Below are positions 1-10,388 of a DNA stretch of 40,284 nucleotides, one piece after another. The stretch covers positions 1-40,284 of the forward strand of contig CALMZY010000133.1 of NCBI GenBank assembly GCA_937870865.1, written 5' to 3'. Under the pieces are notes generated by a model, which was given only the letters and a program-made list of their open reading frames with translations, was not told the origin of the DNA and ran no database searches. The translations under genes were made by a program, and so were the position numbers. The DNA comes from an uncultured Lentisphaerota bacterium (GTDB lineage Bacteria; Verrucomicrobiota; Kiritimatiellia; CAIQIC01; JAGNIJ01). Position 1 is the stretch's first letter, and each line of letters starts with the position of its first letter.

Positions 1-381
1 CTGCGCACAGGCGAATGGGGCGAGGATCAAGCCGCCCGCATGCTCAGCGGCAAAGGGTATCGTATTCTCGGCCAGCGCGTGCGTGTGGGCCGCCGGGATG
101 AGCTCGACATCGTGGCGCGTCACGGGGAGGTGCTTGTCTTCGTCGAGGTGAAAACCCGCCAAGGCGAGGAATACGGTCGGCCGATCTCCTCGGTGAACCG
201 CGCCAAGCGGCATTCGTTGTCGCGCGCGGCAATCAGATACATGAAGCAACTCCGGCAGAAACCCGACTACTTCCGTTTTGATGTCGTGGAAATCGTCGGC
301 TCCGATCCGTCGGCTGATCCAATCGTTCGCCATATCGAAAACGCCTTTACTTTGGATCGCGGCTACCGCATACCATGGTGA
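1..381 (+). CDS. YraN/UPF0102 family nuclease-like protein (5' end outside window)
   Basis: The reading frame is open from base 1, so the true start lies upstream; 126 residues are visible. The core GRRDELDIVARHGEVLVFVE followed by VKTRQ matches the UPF0102/YraN family, which has a PD-(D/E)XK endonuclease-like fold: the LD aspartate and the E-x-K of FVEVKTR would be the metal-binding and catalytic residues. The family is about 115-130 residues long, so little is missing. Its cellular role is not settled; a part in DNA processing is assumed from the fold. The stop codon overlaps the ATG at 375 of the next gene by 7 bases, suggesting one transcript. Confidence 0.88.
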   Translation: MRTGEWGEDQAARMLSGKGYRILGQRVRVGRRDELDIVARHGEVLVFVEVKTRQGEEYGRPISSVNRAKRHSLSRAAIRYMKQLRQKPDYFRFDVVEIVGSDPSADPIVRHIENAFTLDRGYRIPW

Positions 382-1430
382 CCATGATCCAGCGGATGCT
401 TCTTCTCGTTTGCCTGTGCCTTCTTCTCCCGGCCGCATCCGCCCAGGACATGACAATCGAAGAGCTCGCCAAAGCCGGGACCGAGTTGCTCGACGGCTAT
501 TCCGTGGAGGACCTGATCGAGCACCTGGAGATTCCCACCGCCGAGGAGTGGAGCGATTTCTGGAAGAGCCTTCAGGGCGCTCTCCAGTCCGGCTCCTTGG
601 ATGATCTCTCGTGGCTCCTGCCGTACGTGGAAACGGCCTCCGGTTTCCTGAAGACGGTTCCGCAGGGGGAGCCCTATGCCGCGTGGCTGGAACAGCGCTT
701 GGACTACTTCGACATGGCGCGCAGCGTCCTGAAAACCGTGCCGGGGCCGGTGCCGGAAACCCGGCCGCCCGTCGAGCGCGCGCCCGGCCGGTTCCGGCTG
801 GTTCCGCCGCCGAGGCCCCGAAGTACGCCGGCACCCGCCGCCGTGTCGAAACGGCGGATCGATACCGCGCGCAGTTCGGCCACGTGGAAGCAGAAACTGG
901 CGGGCCGGCCGCTGCCGCCGAACGCGAAGAAACTCCTGCCGACGCTTCAAAACGCGTTCCGCTCCGAGGGCGTGCCCGTGCAGTGGGTCTGGCTCGCGGA
1001 GGTGGAGTCCACGATGAATCCCGCCGCCCGGAGCCCGGTCGGGGCCGCGGGCCTTTATCAGTTCATGATCCCCACCGCCGAACGCTTTGGGCTCCAGACC
1101 CGGCCGGTGGATGAGCGGCTTGTTCCGGACAAGAGCGCGCACGCCGCGGCCCGGTACTTGAAGGTCTTGTACAAGCAGTTCAACTCATGGCCGCTGGCCC
1201 TGGCGGCGTACAACGCGGGCGAGGGGCGGGTCGGCCGGCTTCTGAAGAAAAGCCCGGCAAAAACCTTCGAGGCGATCGAGGATTCCCTGCCCGTGGAAAC
1301 CCAGATGTATGTCCCGAAAGTCATGGCGGTCGTGGCCATGCGGGAGGGTGTGGACCCGCTGAAACTCCCCGCGCCGACGGCGATGCAGATGCCGCAGGGG
1401 ATGTTCCTCGTGGCGTGGGTGTTCGAGTAG
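375..1430 (+). CDS. Periplasmic lytic transglycosylase, SLT domain
   Basis: The 351-residue protein starts with a signal peptide (hydrophobic stretch to about residue 23, ending AASAQ). A middle region of no clear family, rich in Pro and Arg near residues 115-175, leads to a C-terminal SLT (lysozyme-like, GH23) domain at about 195-320. Its hallmarks are the catalytic Glu of EVESTMNPAA (E211), GAAGLYQFMIPTAERFG and ALAAYNAGEGRV. Enzymes of this kind cleave the MurNAc-GlcNAc bond of peptidoglycan to give 1,6-anhydro ends. There is no LysM repeat, so it is not a full MltD. The start may be the ATG at 375 or the one at 384; neither has a clear Shine-Dalgarno. Its stop codon lies inside the palindrome at 1427-1454. 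Confidence 0.9.
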   Translation: MVTMIQRMLLLVCLCLLLPAASAQDMTIEELAKAGTELLDGYSVEDLIEHLEIPTAEEWSDFWKSLQGALQSGSLDDLSWLLPYVETASGFLKTVPQGEPYAAWLEQRLDYFDMARSVLKTVPGPVPETRPPVERAPGRFRLVPPPRPRSTPAPAAVSKRRIDTARSSATWKQKLAGRPLPPNAKKLLPTLQNAFRSEGVPVQWVWLAEVESTMNPAARSPVGAAGLYQFMIPTAERFGLQTRPVDERLVPDKSAHAAARYLKVLYKQFNSWPLALAAYNAGEGRVGRLLKKSPAKTFEAIEDSLPVETQMYVPKVMAVVAMREGVDPLKLPAPTAMQMPQGMFLVAWVFE

Positions 1431-1454
1431 GCGCGATTTCGAAATCGCGTCTAC
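1427..1454. repeat. 28-base palindrome carrying the stop codons of two convergent genes
   Basis: The arms GTAGGCGCGATTTC and GAAATCGCGTCTAC are 14 bases each with no spacer, and differ from perfect symmetry at one position pair. The TAG at 1428-1430 ends the transglycosylase gene, and the mirror-image TAG (bases 1453-1451 on the minus strand) ends the TIGR00725-like gene. The hairpin can form in either transcript and could act as a bidirectional terminator or 3' stabiliser, although no T-run follows. Confidence 0.85.
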
Positions 1455-1951
1455 TGCCGATCCGCCGATTTCGTCGCCAGCTTCAGCGCCATTTTCACGG
1501 CATCTTCCGGCGTCCTGGCCACGTGGATGCCCGGGTCGGGTTTGCCGTTCCGGACCACGCTCCACGTCTGAAGGCCGACCACCGGGACCTTCAGCCGAAG
1601 CGCGAAGGCGATCTCCGAAAGTGTGCCGTAGCCGCCGTGGATGGCGATGACCGCATCGCAGCAGCGGACAAGCACCGCGTTTCGGATCGCGCCCAAGCCG
1701 GTGGGCAGGGCGATGTCGATGAACTCGTTTGCCACCGAAGCGGTTTCGCCCGGCAGGATTCCGACGGTCACACCGCGTTCGCTCTTCGCGCCTTCAGCCG
1801 CTGCCTCCATCATCCCGCCCAGCCCGCCGCACAAGAGGATCGCGCCCTGTCGCGCGAGCTCCGCGCCGACAGCGAAGCCGATCTTGCGTTCCTCCTTTGA
1901 ACAATCATGAGGCCCGAGGACTCCGATCCTTAGTGTGTGATTTGCTTTCAC
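1451..1951 (-). CDS. TIGR00725/LOG-like Rossmann-fold protein
   Basis: Starting at the GTG at 1951, the product is 166 residues beginning VKANHTLRIGVLGPHDCSK. Motifs CGGLGGMMEAAAEGA and GGYGTLSEIAFAL are the nucleotide-phosphate-binding signatures of the TIGR00725 / lysine-decarboxylase-like (LOG) superfamily. Related LOG enzymes hydrolyse cytokinin riboside monophosphates, but the TIGR00725 branch has no firm function. A longer frame opens at a TTG at 1978, but those extra codons come from the repeat at 1956-2055, so the GTG was preferred. The gene lies downstream of asnS on the same strand and ends inside the palindrome at 1427-1454. Confidence 0.8.
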   Translation of the reverse strand: MKANHTLRIGVLGPHDCSKEERKIGFAVGAELARQGAILLCGGLGGMMEAAAEGAKSERGVTVGILPGETASVANEFIDIALPTGLGAIRNAVLVRCCDAVIAIHGGYGTLSEIAFALRLKVPVVGLQTWSVVRNGKPDPGIHVARTPEDAVKMALKLATKSADRQ

Positions 1952-1955
1952 GACC

Positions 1956-2055
1956 GGAGTCCAAAGTCCAAGGTCCAAAGTTCAAGGTGGAAGAAGTGGA
2001 GTCCCAGGGTCGTACTTCTTCGACCTTGGACTTCAGACTTTGGGCTTTGGACTCC
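1956..2055. repeat. Inverted repeat with 42-base arms between asnS and the next gene
   Basis: The left arm (1956-1997) and the reverse complement of the right arm (2014-2055) match at 36 of 42 positions by hand alignment, with a 16-base loop. Each arm is itself a degenerate tandem of TCCAAAG/TCCAAGG-type heptamers. It begins six bases beyond the asnS stop codon and ends five bases before the GTG of the following gene, so it fills the intergenic space. In RNA it would form one long hairpin, which may cap the asnS message or limit readthrough. Confidence 0.85.
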
Positions 2056-2060
2056 CCCTC

Positions 2061-3560
<1,500 letters not shown>

Positions 3561-3608
3561 GATCTCTCTCCCTGGATGACGTGGGGGCAAAATATCCGAA
3601 TACCGGAA

Positions 3609-3640
3609 AAGACGGAAGAGGGAAGACGGGAAGAAAAAGA
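3609..3640. repeat. Purine/pyrimidine tandem repeat in the asnS leader
   Basis: The plus strand reads as degenerate copies of GGAAGACG/GGAAGAGG; the asnS-sense strand is therefore pyrimidine-rich (TTCCCTCTTCCGTCTT). It lies 49-80 bases upstream of the asnS start, probably in its 5' leader. No palindrome was found within it. The rest of 3561-3814 shows no gene, only weak promoter-like matches. Confidence 0.55.
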
Positions 3641-3814
3641 AAGCCGATGGTTTTCCGAAGCCGCCCTTCCCCTTGCAGGTTACCCCGAAACCCTTGTCTG
3701 CTTGCAAACCCTAGCTTCGGTACGCCACCGGCTTATCTGCTAAAACTCTTGCAGAAGACGTCGCCTGTGTCTGCAATAAAAAAGCCGGAACCCTATAGGA
3801 TAATCCCTACAACT

Positions 3815-4450
3815 TTATTCGATCAGGCCGGACTCGATGGCATAGCGTATGAGGTCCGTCTTGTTGGCCATCTGGAGCTTCTCCATGACGCGCGCCCGGT
3901 ACGTCGTCACGCTTTTTTCGCTGACTCCCAGCTGGTAGGCGATCTCCTTCACGGAGAGCCCGTTTCCCAGCAGGATCAACACTTCGAATTCCCTTTGGGA
4001 GAGCGATTCCAGCGAGCCCTTCCGTTTGCCGTCGCGCTTCAGATGACCGGCCAGTTTGGTGGCCATTGCCGACGACACGAACGTGTTGCCCCCGGCGACC
4101 GTCCGGATGGCCTGCAGGAGTTCCTCGAAGGGGGCGCCCTTGACGACGAAGCCGTCGGCGCCGCTCTCCAGGGCGTGCACGGCATAGCGCACGTGATCGT
4201 ACATGGTGAGGACCACGATCTTGCAGCTGGGCAGGGCGTTATTGATCTGGCGGATCAGCGTGACGCCGTTGGCGTCCGGTAGTTTCATGTCGAGGATCAT
4301 CACCGTGGGTTTCAGAGTCGCGATCTTCGTCAGGAGTTCCTTTGCGCTGGCCGCTTCACCCACGACCTCCATGTCGGGATGGCCGGCAAACTTGCTTCGG
4401 AGTCCCTCTCTGAGCATCGCGTGGTCGTCGGCGAGCATGAGCTTGATCAT
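3815..4450 (-). CDS. NarL/FixJ-type response regulator
   Basis: The 211-residue protein has an N-terminal receiver domain (2-118) with the acidic pair D8/D9, phospho-acceptor D54 in VMILDMKLPD and conserved K104. A C-terminal LuxR-type helix-turn-helix (about 148-208) includes LSQREFEVLILLGNGLSVKE and VSEKSVTTYRARVMEKL. It is expected to bind DNA as a dimer when phosphorylated. The ATG at 4450 overlaps the TGA of the kinase gene by four bases (ATGA), so the two are probably translationally coupled and the kinase is its likely partner. A longer frame reaching 4654 is an artefact of the overlap. Confidence 0.95.
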   Translation of the reverse strand: MIKLMLADDHAMLREGLRSKFAGHPDMEVVGEAASAKELLTKIATLKPTVMILDMKLPDANGVTLIRQINNALPSCKIVVLTMYDHVRYAVHALESGADGFVVKGAPFEELLQAIRTVAGGNTFVSSAMATKLAGHLKRDGKRKGSLESLSQREFEVLILLGNGLSVKEIAYQLGVSEKSVTTYRARVMEKLQMANKTDLIRYAIESGLIE

Positions 4451-7400
4451 GGCGAGTCCTCCTGGATCCGGGCGGGTACACAGGCCCGGATCCTTGTGCC
4501 CTTGTTCTTCTCCGAAATGATCTCCAGGGATCCGCCGCACCGGGACAGCCGTTCGCGCATGCCGATGAACCCGATCCCCTTCTGATTCTGCTGATCGTTT
4601 TGGTCGAAGCCTATGCCGTTGTCCTGGATCTCGAGGCAGGTCTCGTTGCCGCATGTCTTGAGCTGGACGTTGACTTGCGACGATTCGGAGTGCTTGGCCG
4701 CGTTGGTGAGGGCCTCCTGCAGGACGCGGTACAGGCAGGTTTCCGTTGCGTCGGTCAGGGCCGGCTTGGGCCCCACGTTCGTGAATGACACGTGGATGCT
4801 GGATCCATCCGTGAAATCTTCCGTCAGGGTCTCGAGCGCAACTTCGATGCCGAGGTCGTCGATGATCGGCGGGCGCAGGGCCACCGCGAGGCGGCGGACC
4901 GAGCCGAGCATTTCATCCAGCCGCGCCATGGCGTTACGGATGCTCTGCTGCGATGCGGCATCGCCGCCCTCCACGGAGCCGAGTTCGAGGCGGGTGAGCG
5001 TCAGGAGCTGGCCGAGGTGGTCGTGAAGCACGGAGCTGATATCGCGCCGCTCTTTTTCCTGCACTTCCAGCAGGTTCGCCGCAAGCCGCGTCCGCTCCTC
5101 CTCGAGCTTCTTCTGGAGGCTGATGTCGCGGGCAATCGCCATCACCGCCGGCCGGCCCCTCCAGATCGTCTTGGCGATCGAGACGTCCACCGGGAATTGG
5201 CTGCCGTCCTTGCGGATCGCGCGGGTCTCGTACCGCGTCGGCACGAGGATGTCGCCGGCCAGTCTTCTCTGAAAAGTCGCCCAGCCGTCTTCCCTCAACT
5301 CCGGGAGAACGATATCCCAAAGGGTGAGCTTGAGCAGTTCCTCCTCCGAGTACGTGCTCATGCCGACGGCCGCCTTGTTGGCGTAGACCAAACGCGCCTC
5401 CGCGCCGGTCATGATAATGATTCCGTCCAGTGCGTTTTCCGCCAGCGCGCGGAAGTTGGCTTCGCTTTCCCGGACGGCGTCTTCCATCTGCCGCCGGTGC
5501 GTGATGTCGCGCGACACGCCCAGCACGGCGGTCGCTTCCCCCTTGCCGTTGAGGATGGGGACGAGACGCGTTTCGATCCAGACCTTGGATTCCTGAAGCA
5601 TTTCCGTGACTTCGGAGAAGAGCGGCTGCTTCGTCTCGCAGACCCGTCGGATCGCGGCCGTGTGGCGCGTCGCGATCTCCGGGGGGAAGAGTTCCTCCTG
5701 CTTTTTCCCGGCGACCTGGTCGGGGCGCAGGTTCCACTGCTGGGCGCCCAGCGTGTTCGTGTAGATGATGTCTCCGTTGGGCGCGCACATGAAGATCATG
5801 TCGGGGGACGCTTCGGCGAGAGTCCGGTACCTGTCTTCACTGTCCCGGATGGACTTCTCAGCCTCCCGCTGCTCCGTGACATCGTCCGTGTGTACCATGA
5901 CCTGGTTCGGCGGGACGAAGACGAACGTGATGTTCAGGCGCCGCATCCTGTTTGCGGTCCGGAACTGAAGATCGGTTTCCCGGGAGAAGGTGGAGCGTTC
6001 GCTCAGGCAACGGCGGATGTCGGCGATGATGTCCGGGCGATCCTTGTGGAATTCCGTGACTTTGTATCCAGCGTATTTCCTGATGTTCCCCTCGGTCAAC
6101 AGAACCCCGGCGTTGTTGAAGTCGGTCAGAATGAGTTCATCACCCACGAGAGTCCATGTGAACGTCGGAATGGGGAAGCCCATGTACTGCGCGCGCCACA
6201 CCTCCTCGCTGTGGCGGATTTCCTCCTCGGCCCTCTTGCGGTCCGTGATGTCCCGGATCACGCCGACGATGTGATGCCGGCCGCTCGGATCGGTGTATCG
6301 CGTCTTTTTCGTGGAGATGGTGTACGTCCGGCCGTAGGCGTCAGAGATGGTTTCCTCGCTGACATTCTCCTGGCCCGTGGTCAGCACCTCCTCGTCGTGT
6401 TTCCAGAACACGTCGACCTGCTCCTTCGGGAAGAAGTCGTAGTCGGTCTTGCCGATCATCTCCTCGCGGCTCCTGTCGGCCAGGGCGCATTCCGCGTCGT
6501 TGACCAGGACGAAGCGGTGCTGGCTGTCCTTGACGAAGATGGGGTCACTGATGCTGTTGATGATCTTGTCCAGGTATTCGCGGGATTCCTTGAGCGCCGC
6601 CTCGATCTTCCTGCGTTCGGTGATGTCCCACGCGACGCCCTGGAGATGGGTGATCGCTCCCGCGGCATCCCTCACGATCCGGGTCCGGTCCTCCACCCAG
6701 CGGATCTCGCCGCCGCGGGTCCGTACGCGATACTCCTGGACGAAAGCGTCCCGCCCTTGCCGTAGATGCTCCTCGGTTTCCTTTTCGATCCGCAGCAGGT
6801 CGTCGGGATGAATGATGTCAGCGACGCGGGGCTTCCCCGCGATAATCTCCTCCGCCGTGTAGCCGAACTGCGAAATGTTGTCGGAGACGAATTCGATGGG
6901 CCAGCCCTCGACATTCCTCCACAGGAAGGCGATCGCGGGGCTCTGGCTGATGATCGCCTCGAGATCGCGAAGGCGCCCCTGGGCTTTCTTGTGTTCGGTG
7001 ATGTCCTGGTTGACTCCGTAGGTCCTGATGGTGCGTCCGCTCTCGTCCTGGACAACGAAGAAGCGGACGTTCATGAATCCGGTCTCCCCGTTGGCATAGA
7101 GGATGCGATGTTCCAGAAGGCGGCTGTAGTGGGGGTCCGCGGTCTCGTTCGACGCCTTGATCTCCTCGGCCACGCGGTGCAGGTCATCGGGGTGGCAGAA
7201 TCTTCGCGCATACTCCGCCGAGCGCATCGTGTAACCGCCCACTTCCTGGGCCGTGGTTCTGAAGATCCGGTAGAAGTTGTCGTTGAACGTGAACGTATCG
7301 CTGTCCACGTCATATTCCCAGTAGCCGGCATGCGCCATCTGCAGGGCGGTGGCCAGGCTCGCCTCGCTCCGGCTCAGCGCCTCCTCAGCCAGTTTGCGCT

Positions 7401-8772
7401 CCGTGATGTCGTGGCCGACCCCCTGGATCTCAATCAGCTGGCCCTGCTCGTTGAAGACCGCGCGATTCGTCCACCGTCCCCACCGGACCTTGCCGTCGGA
7501 CCCGGTCGAGCGATTCTCGCTCACCAGGAAGGGATTTTGAGGACTGAGGGCCGTCAGTTGGTCCAGCAAGGCCTGGCGATCCTCCGCCAGCACGTAGGGG
7601 GCGAAGGGCCGGCCGATCACTTCCTCGCGCTTCTTTCCGTAATACTGGCAGCACGCTTCGTTGACGAAGGTCACGATGCCGTTCGGAAGAAACCGGCAGA
7701 TGCAGTCCGTCTGGGATTCCACGATGGCCCGGAAACGCTCCTCGTTCCGCCGCAGGACCTCGTCCGCGCGCCGGTGTACCAGCGTATTGCCGATGGCCGT
7801 CGCGACATTCGCCAGCATGGTCTTGTCCCGCTCCGTCCAGGTGCGCTCGATGCGGTGGTCCTCGATGAGAACGAAACCCCAGCAGCGGTCCTCCACGAGA
7901 ACGGGAACGGCAAGCAGGGAGATGACACGGCGCGCCAGGAAGAACGGCTGCTCCTCGGCGGGCAGCGATCGGGTGGCCCCGCCGAGGGCGTGGCCGCTGG
8001 AAAGGACCGTGTGCCAGCGTGAAAGGCCGAGTGACTTGTAAGCCGCATCCTGCAGGCCCGGGTCGTTGTACTTGAAATCATCGGAATCGCGCGACCACTC
8101 GAAGCGATGGCTGATCGCGGGCTGCTTGGTCGCGGCATTGACGGTCTGTTCGAACACCGTCAATCGGTCCGCGCCCAGGGCCCTGCCGAGGATGCCGAGG
8201 GCGCCGATGATCACCGAGAGACGGTCGGTCTGCGTGTTGAGGAGCATGACCGCCTCGGCGCCGGCTTCGAGGAGGGTGTCCTTCTTGCGCTTGTCCTCCT
8301 CCTCCTTGTAAACGCGGACGGCGTGCGAGATGACGCGCGAGACCGTGTCGGCATTGATCCGGTCTTTCGGCAGGTAGTCCGCGGCGCCCGTCCTCAGCAG
8401 GTCGGCCACCAGCATCTCGTCTCCGAAACCGGTCGTGATGATGACCGGAATGCGTATGCCCGCGTCGCGGATCTTGCGCAGGAGGTCCAGGCTCTTGCCG
8501 TCCGGCAGAACGTGGTCCAGCATGATGACGTCAAAGGCGTTTTTCCGGATGAGCTCAACCGCGGAAGCGATGTCCGCCGCCTCCGTGGTCTGGGGATTCA
8601 GCTTGGTGCCTTTAAGTGCGCGGAGGACCGTCATGCGGTCGACGGGGTCGTCATCAACGACCAGGATGCTCAATTGCCGGGCCGGGCTGATCTCGTCGCG
8701 GGTTCGCGGATCAGCGGCCGCGGGCTTGCCGCCCGCGGTTTTTTTCCCGTCCTTGTCCGATGGTTTCGCCAT
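4447..8772 (-). CDS. Hybrid multi-PAS sensor histidine kinase (REC-GAF-7xPAS-HisKA_3-HATPase)
   Basis: The 1441-residue protein has no membrane segment or signal peptide, so it is probably cytoplasmic. In order: receiver domain 34-155 (D86 in VIMLDHVLPDG, K136), GAF domain about 175-335, then seven PAS/PAC units at about 342-460, 467-592, 603-720, 729-845, 852-965, 976-1092 and 1101-1218. Most end in a DITERK-like PAC motif. The kinase core is NarX/LiaS-like: H1250 in SSVLHDHLGQ, N-box EALTNAAKH (N1357), G-box DNGIGFD (1384-1390) and GIGFIGMRERL. An N-terminal receiver suggests input from a second phosphorelay. Start: the ATG at 8772 (MAKPSDKDG) begins just before the receiver; the frame runs 80 codons further upstream without similarity. 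It overlaps its regulator gene by ATGA. Confidence 0.93.
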   Translation of the reverse strand: MAKPSDKDGKKTAGGKPAAADPRTRDEISPARQLSILVVDDDPVDRMTVLRALKGTKLNPQTTEAADIASAVELIRKNAFDVIMLDHVLPDGKSLDLLRKIRDAGIRIPVIITTGFGDEMLVADLLRTGAADYLPKDRINADTVSRVISHAVRVYKEEEDKRKKDTLLEAGAEAVMLLNTQTDRLSVIIGALGILGRALGADRLTVFEQTVNAATKQPAISHRFEWSRDSDDFKYNDPGLQDAAYKSLGLSRWHTVLSSGHALGGATRSLPAEEQPFFLARRVISLLAVPVLVEDRCWGFVLIEDHRIERTWTERDKTMLANVATAIGNTLVHRRADEVLRRNEERFRAIVESQTDCICRFLPNGIVTFVNEACCQYYGKKREEVIGRPFAPYVLAEDRQALLDQLTALSPQNPFLVSENRSTGSDGKVRWGRWTNRAVFNEQGQLIEIQGVGHDITERKLAEEALSRSEASLATALQMAHAGYWEYDVDSDTFTFNDNFYRIFRTTAQEVGGYTMRSAEYARRFCHPDDLHRVAEEIKASNETADPHYSRLLEHRILYANGETGFMNVRFFVVQDESGRTIRTYGVNQDITEHKKAQGRLRDLEAIISQSPAIAFLWRNVEGWPIEFVSDNISQFGYTAEEIIAGKPRVADIIHPDDLLRIEKETEEHLRQGRDAFVQEYRVRTRGGEIRWVEDRTRIVRDAAGAITHLQGVAWDITERRKIEAALKESREYLDKIINSISDPIFVKDSQHRFVLVNDAECALADRSREEMIGKTDYDFFPKEQVDVFWKHDEEVLTTGQENVSEETISDAYGRTYTISTKKTRYTDPSGRHHIVGVIRDITDRKRAEEEIRHSEEVWRAQYMGFPIPTFTWTLVGDELILTDFNNAGVLLTEGNIRKYAGYKVTEFHKDRPDIIADIRRCLSERSTFSRETDLQFRTANRMRRLNITFVFVPPNQVMVHTDDVTEQREAEKSIRDSEDRYRTLAEASPDMIFMCAPNGDIIYTNTLGAQQWNLRPDQVAGKKQEELFPPEIATRHTAAIRRVCETKQPLFSEVTEMLQESKVWIETRLVPILNGKGEATAVLGVSRDITHRRQMEDAVRESEANFRALAENALDGIIIMTGAEARLVYANKAAVGMSTYSEEELLKLTLWDIVLPELREDGWATFQRRLAGDILVPTRYETRAIRKDGSQFPVDVSIAKTIWRGRPAVMAIARDISLQKKLEEERTRLAANLLEVQEKERRDISSVLHDHLGQLLTLTRLELGSVEGGDAASQQSIRNAMARLDEMLGSVRRLAVALRPPIIDDLGIEVALETLTEDFTDGSSIHVSFTNVGPKPALTDATETCLYRVLQEALTNAAKHSESSQVNVQLKTCGNETCLEIQDNGIGFDQNDQQNQKGIGFIGMRERLSRCGGSLEIISEKNKGTRIRACVPARIQEDSP

Positions 8773-9001
8773 GATTCCGCGCCCATCCCGAAACACGACA
8801 GAAATCAATCCCGCCCGAACTCTCCCGATGACAAAAATAGACGCGGGCGAATGCCAAAGCCAGTTTTTTAGTGTGCGAAAGACCGTTGAACGACCGAAGT
8901 CGGAAGGCAAATGCTCTATCCAAGAAACGGCCTGTGCAGTAAGGTACCGGAAAACGTTGCCGGGCCGTCTTGTGGAGCGAGTATGAAGGAAGGAGCCGCT
9001 C

Positions 9002-10372
9002 ATGAGTGACAAGCCTGTGACTCATCTTTTTCGCTATGTGGCCCTCGGGGTGGGGGCTGTCGGACTCGGCCTTCTTTACCTCTCGGCTCTCCATCGGGAA
9101 ATCCCCGCCGTCAAGATCGGCGATATCAAGCCGTCCATGAACTTCGCAACCGTGCGTGTGTCCGGCGAGGTTTCACGCGATGCGCGGCTGTTCAGGGAGG
9201 GAGAGCACATCCGGGCCCTGCGGTTCAGCGTCAGCGACGGAACCGGGGAAATCCATGTCCAGGCTCAGAAGTCCGCGGCCCAGGCGTTGGTGGCCCGCTT
9301 TGGACTGCCCCGCGAAGGGGACCGCGTCGAGGCGGTCGGAAGTCTCGATGTGTCGGAGGGGAGCGAGGTCGTCATGCGCCTGCAGGTTCCGGAGTCGTTT
9401 GTGCTCACGCGCGCCGAGATCAAACCCGTGGCGCTGAAGGAGATCGACAGCCGCCTGCTCGGGAGGAGCGTTGTCGTCGAAGGAATCATCAAGAAGGTCC
9501 TTGCGCCGAAATCCGGGAGCAAGGCGCCTTGGACGATGGTGATCGGGGATTCCGGCGGACAGCAGGAAATCACCTTCTGGCAGGACATCTACGACGAGAT
9601 TCAGAACAAGGTCTTGCTGGCGCCGGGCGCGCCGGTTCGCGCACGCGTCGAGGTCCGGAACTACAAGGACGAGCTTCAGTTGGCCTTGGGGCAGGGGATG
9701 GATATCGAGTTCCTCGCCCCGGCCGCGGCCCCGGATCAGGCCCCGCTGACGCCCGCGGGGGCCGTGACCCGCGCGATGGCGGGCAAGACCATCAAGGTGA
9801 CGGGCCGGGTCGCGCAGATCAAAGCGCCCGAAGCGGGGTCGAAGGCGCCTTATGAAGTGACTCTGCAGGATGACGGCAAGGACGTGTGTGTTGTGTACTG
9901 GGATGCGGTCGCCGGCCTTCTGGACGATGGGAACAAGCCTTTTGTCGGCGCCCTGATGACGGTCAAGGGCCAGGTCAACGAGTACAAAGACAAACTCCAG
10001 ATCAAGATCGAGGACCCTGCCGATCTGACGCTCGTCGACGTGAGGCCCGCGTCCGCGCCGCAAGTGGATCCGGCGCGCGAGATGGAAATCGGTTCGATCA
10101 AGCCGTCCATGGCAGGCCGGGGCGTTACCGTTCGGGGCGAGTTGGGGGAGCCCCGATCCATCCGGGGTGGAGTCGTTTATCCTCTGAGAGATGGATCCGG
10201 CTCGATCATGCTGGTCCTCTGGGACAAGACCGCTTCAGGGCCGGTGCGGGATGACTTGTCGGCCGGGAGCCATGTGGTGGTTTCCGGGAAGGTGACAAAG
10301 TACAAAGGCGACCTCGAAGTGGTTCCCGACAACATCGAAGCGATCCGGATCGTTGCTCCGCCGAGCCGGTAG
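9002..10372 (+). CDS. Membrane-anchored protein with four tandem OB-fold domains
   Basis: The 456-residue protein has one N-terminal membrane helix (about 11-30, VALGVGAVGLGLLYLSAL) after a short polar segment. Four repeats of a tRNA_anti/OB-like fold follow, at roughly 38-135, 142-240, 255-350 and 365-452. Repeated elements include IGDIKPSM/IGSIKPSM, VVVEGIIKK/IKVTGRVAQ, DGTGEIHVQ/DGSGSIMLVLW and NEYKDKLQIK/TKYKGDLEVV. OB folds of this type often bind nucleic acid, but other ligands are possible; with the tandem repeats presumably outside the membrane, binding of extracytoplasmic ligands is equally likely. The start has a strong site (AAGGAAGGAG) nine bases upstream. The gene is divergent from the PAS kinase and convergent with the NYN gene. 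No specific function is recognised. Confidence 0.82.
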   Translation: MSDKPVTHLFRYVALGVGAVGLGLLYLSALHREIPAVKIGDIKPSMNFATVRVSGEVSRDARLFREGEHIRALRFSVSDGTGEIHVQAQKSAAQALVARFGLPREGDRVEAVGSLDVSEGSEVVMRLQVPESFVLTRAEIKPVALKEIDSRLLGRSVVVEGIIKKVLAPKSGSKAPWTMVIGDSGGQQEITFWQDIYDEIQNKVLLAPGAPVRARVEVRNYKDELQLALGQGMDIEFLAPAAAPDQAPLTPAGAVTRAMAGKTIKVTGRVAQIKAPEAGSKAPYEVTLQDDGKDVCVVYWDAVAGLLDDGNKPFVGALMTVKGQVNEYKDKLQIKIEDPADLTLVDVRPASAPQVDPAREMEIGSIKPSMAGRGVTVRGELGEPRSIRGGVVYPLRDGSGSIMLVLWDKTASGPVRDDLSAGSHVVVSGKVTKYKGDLEVVPDNIEAIRIVAPPSR

Positions 10373-10388
10373 AACCGGGGGCTTCGAA

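Noticed and set aside
3765-3814. A terminator after the response regulator gene
   Set aside because: A run of six T on the minus strand follows GTTCCGGC, but no convincing stem precedes it.
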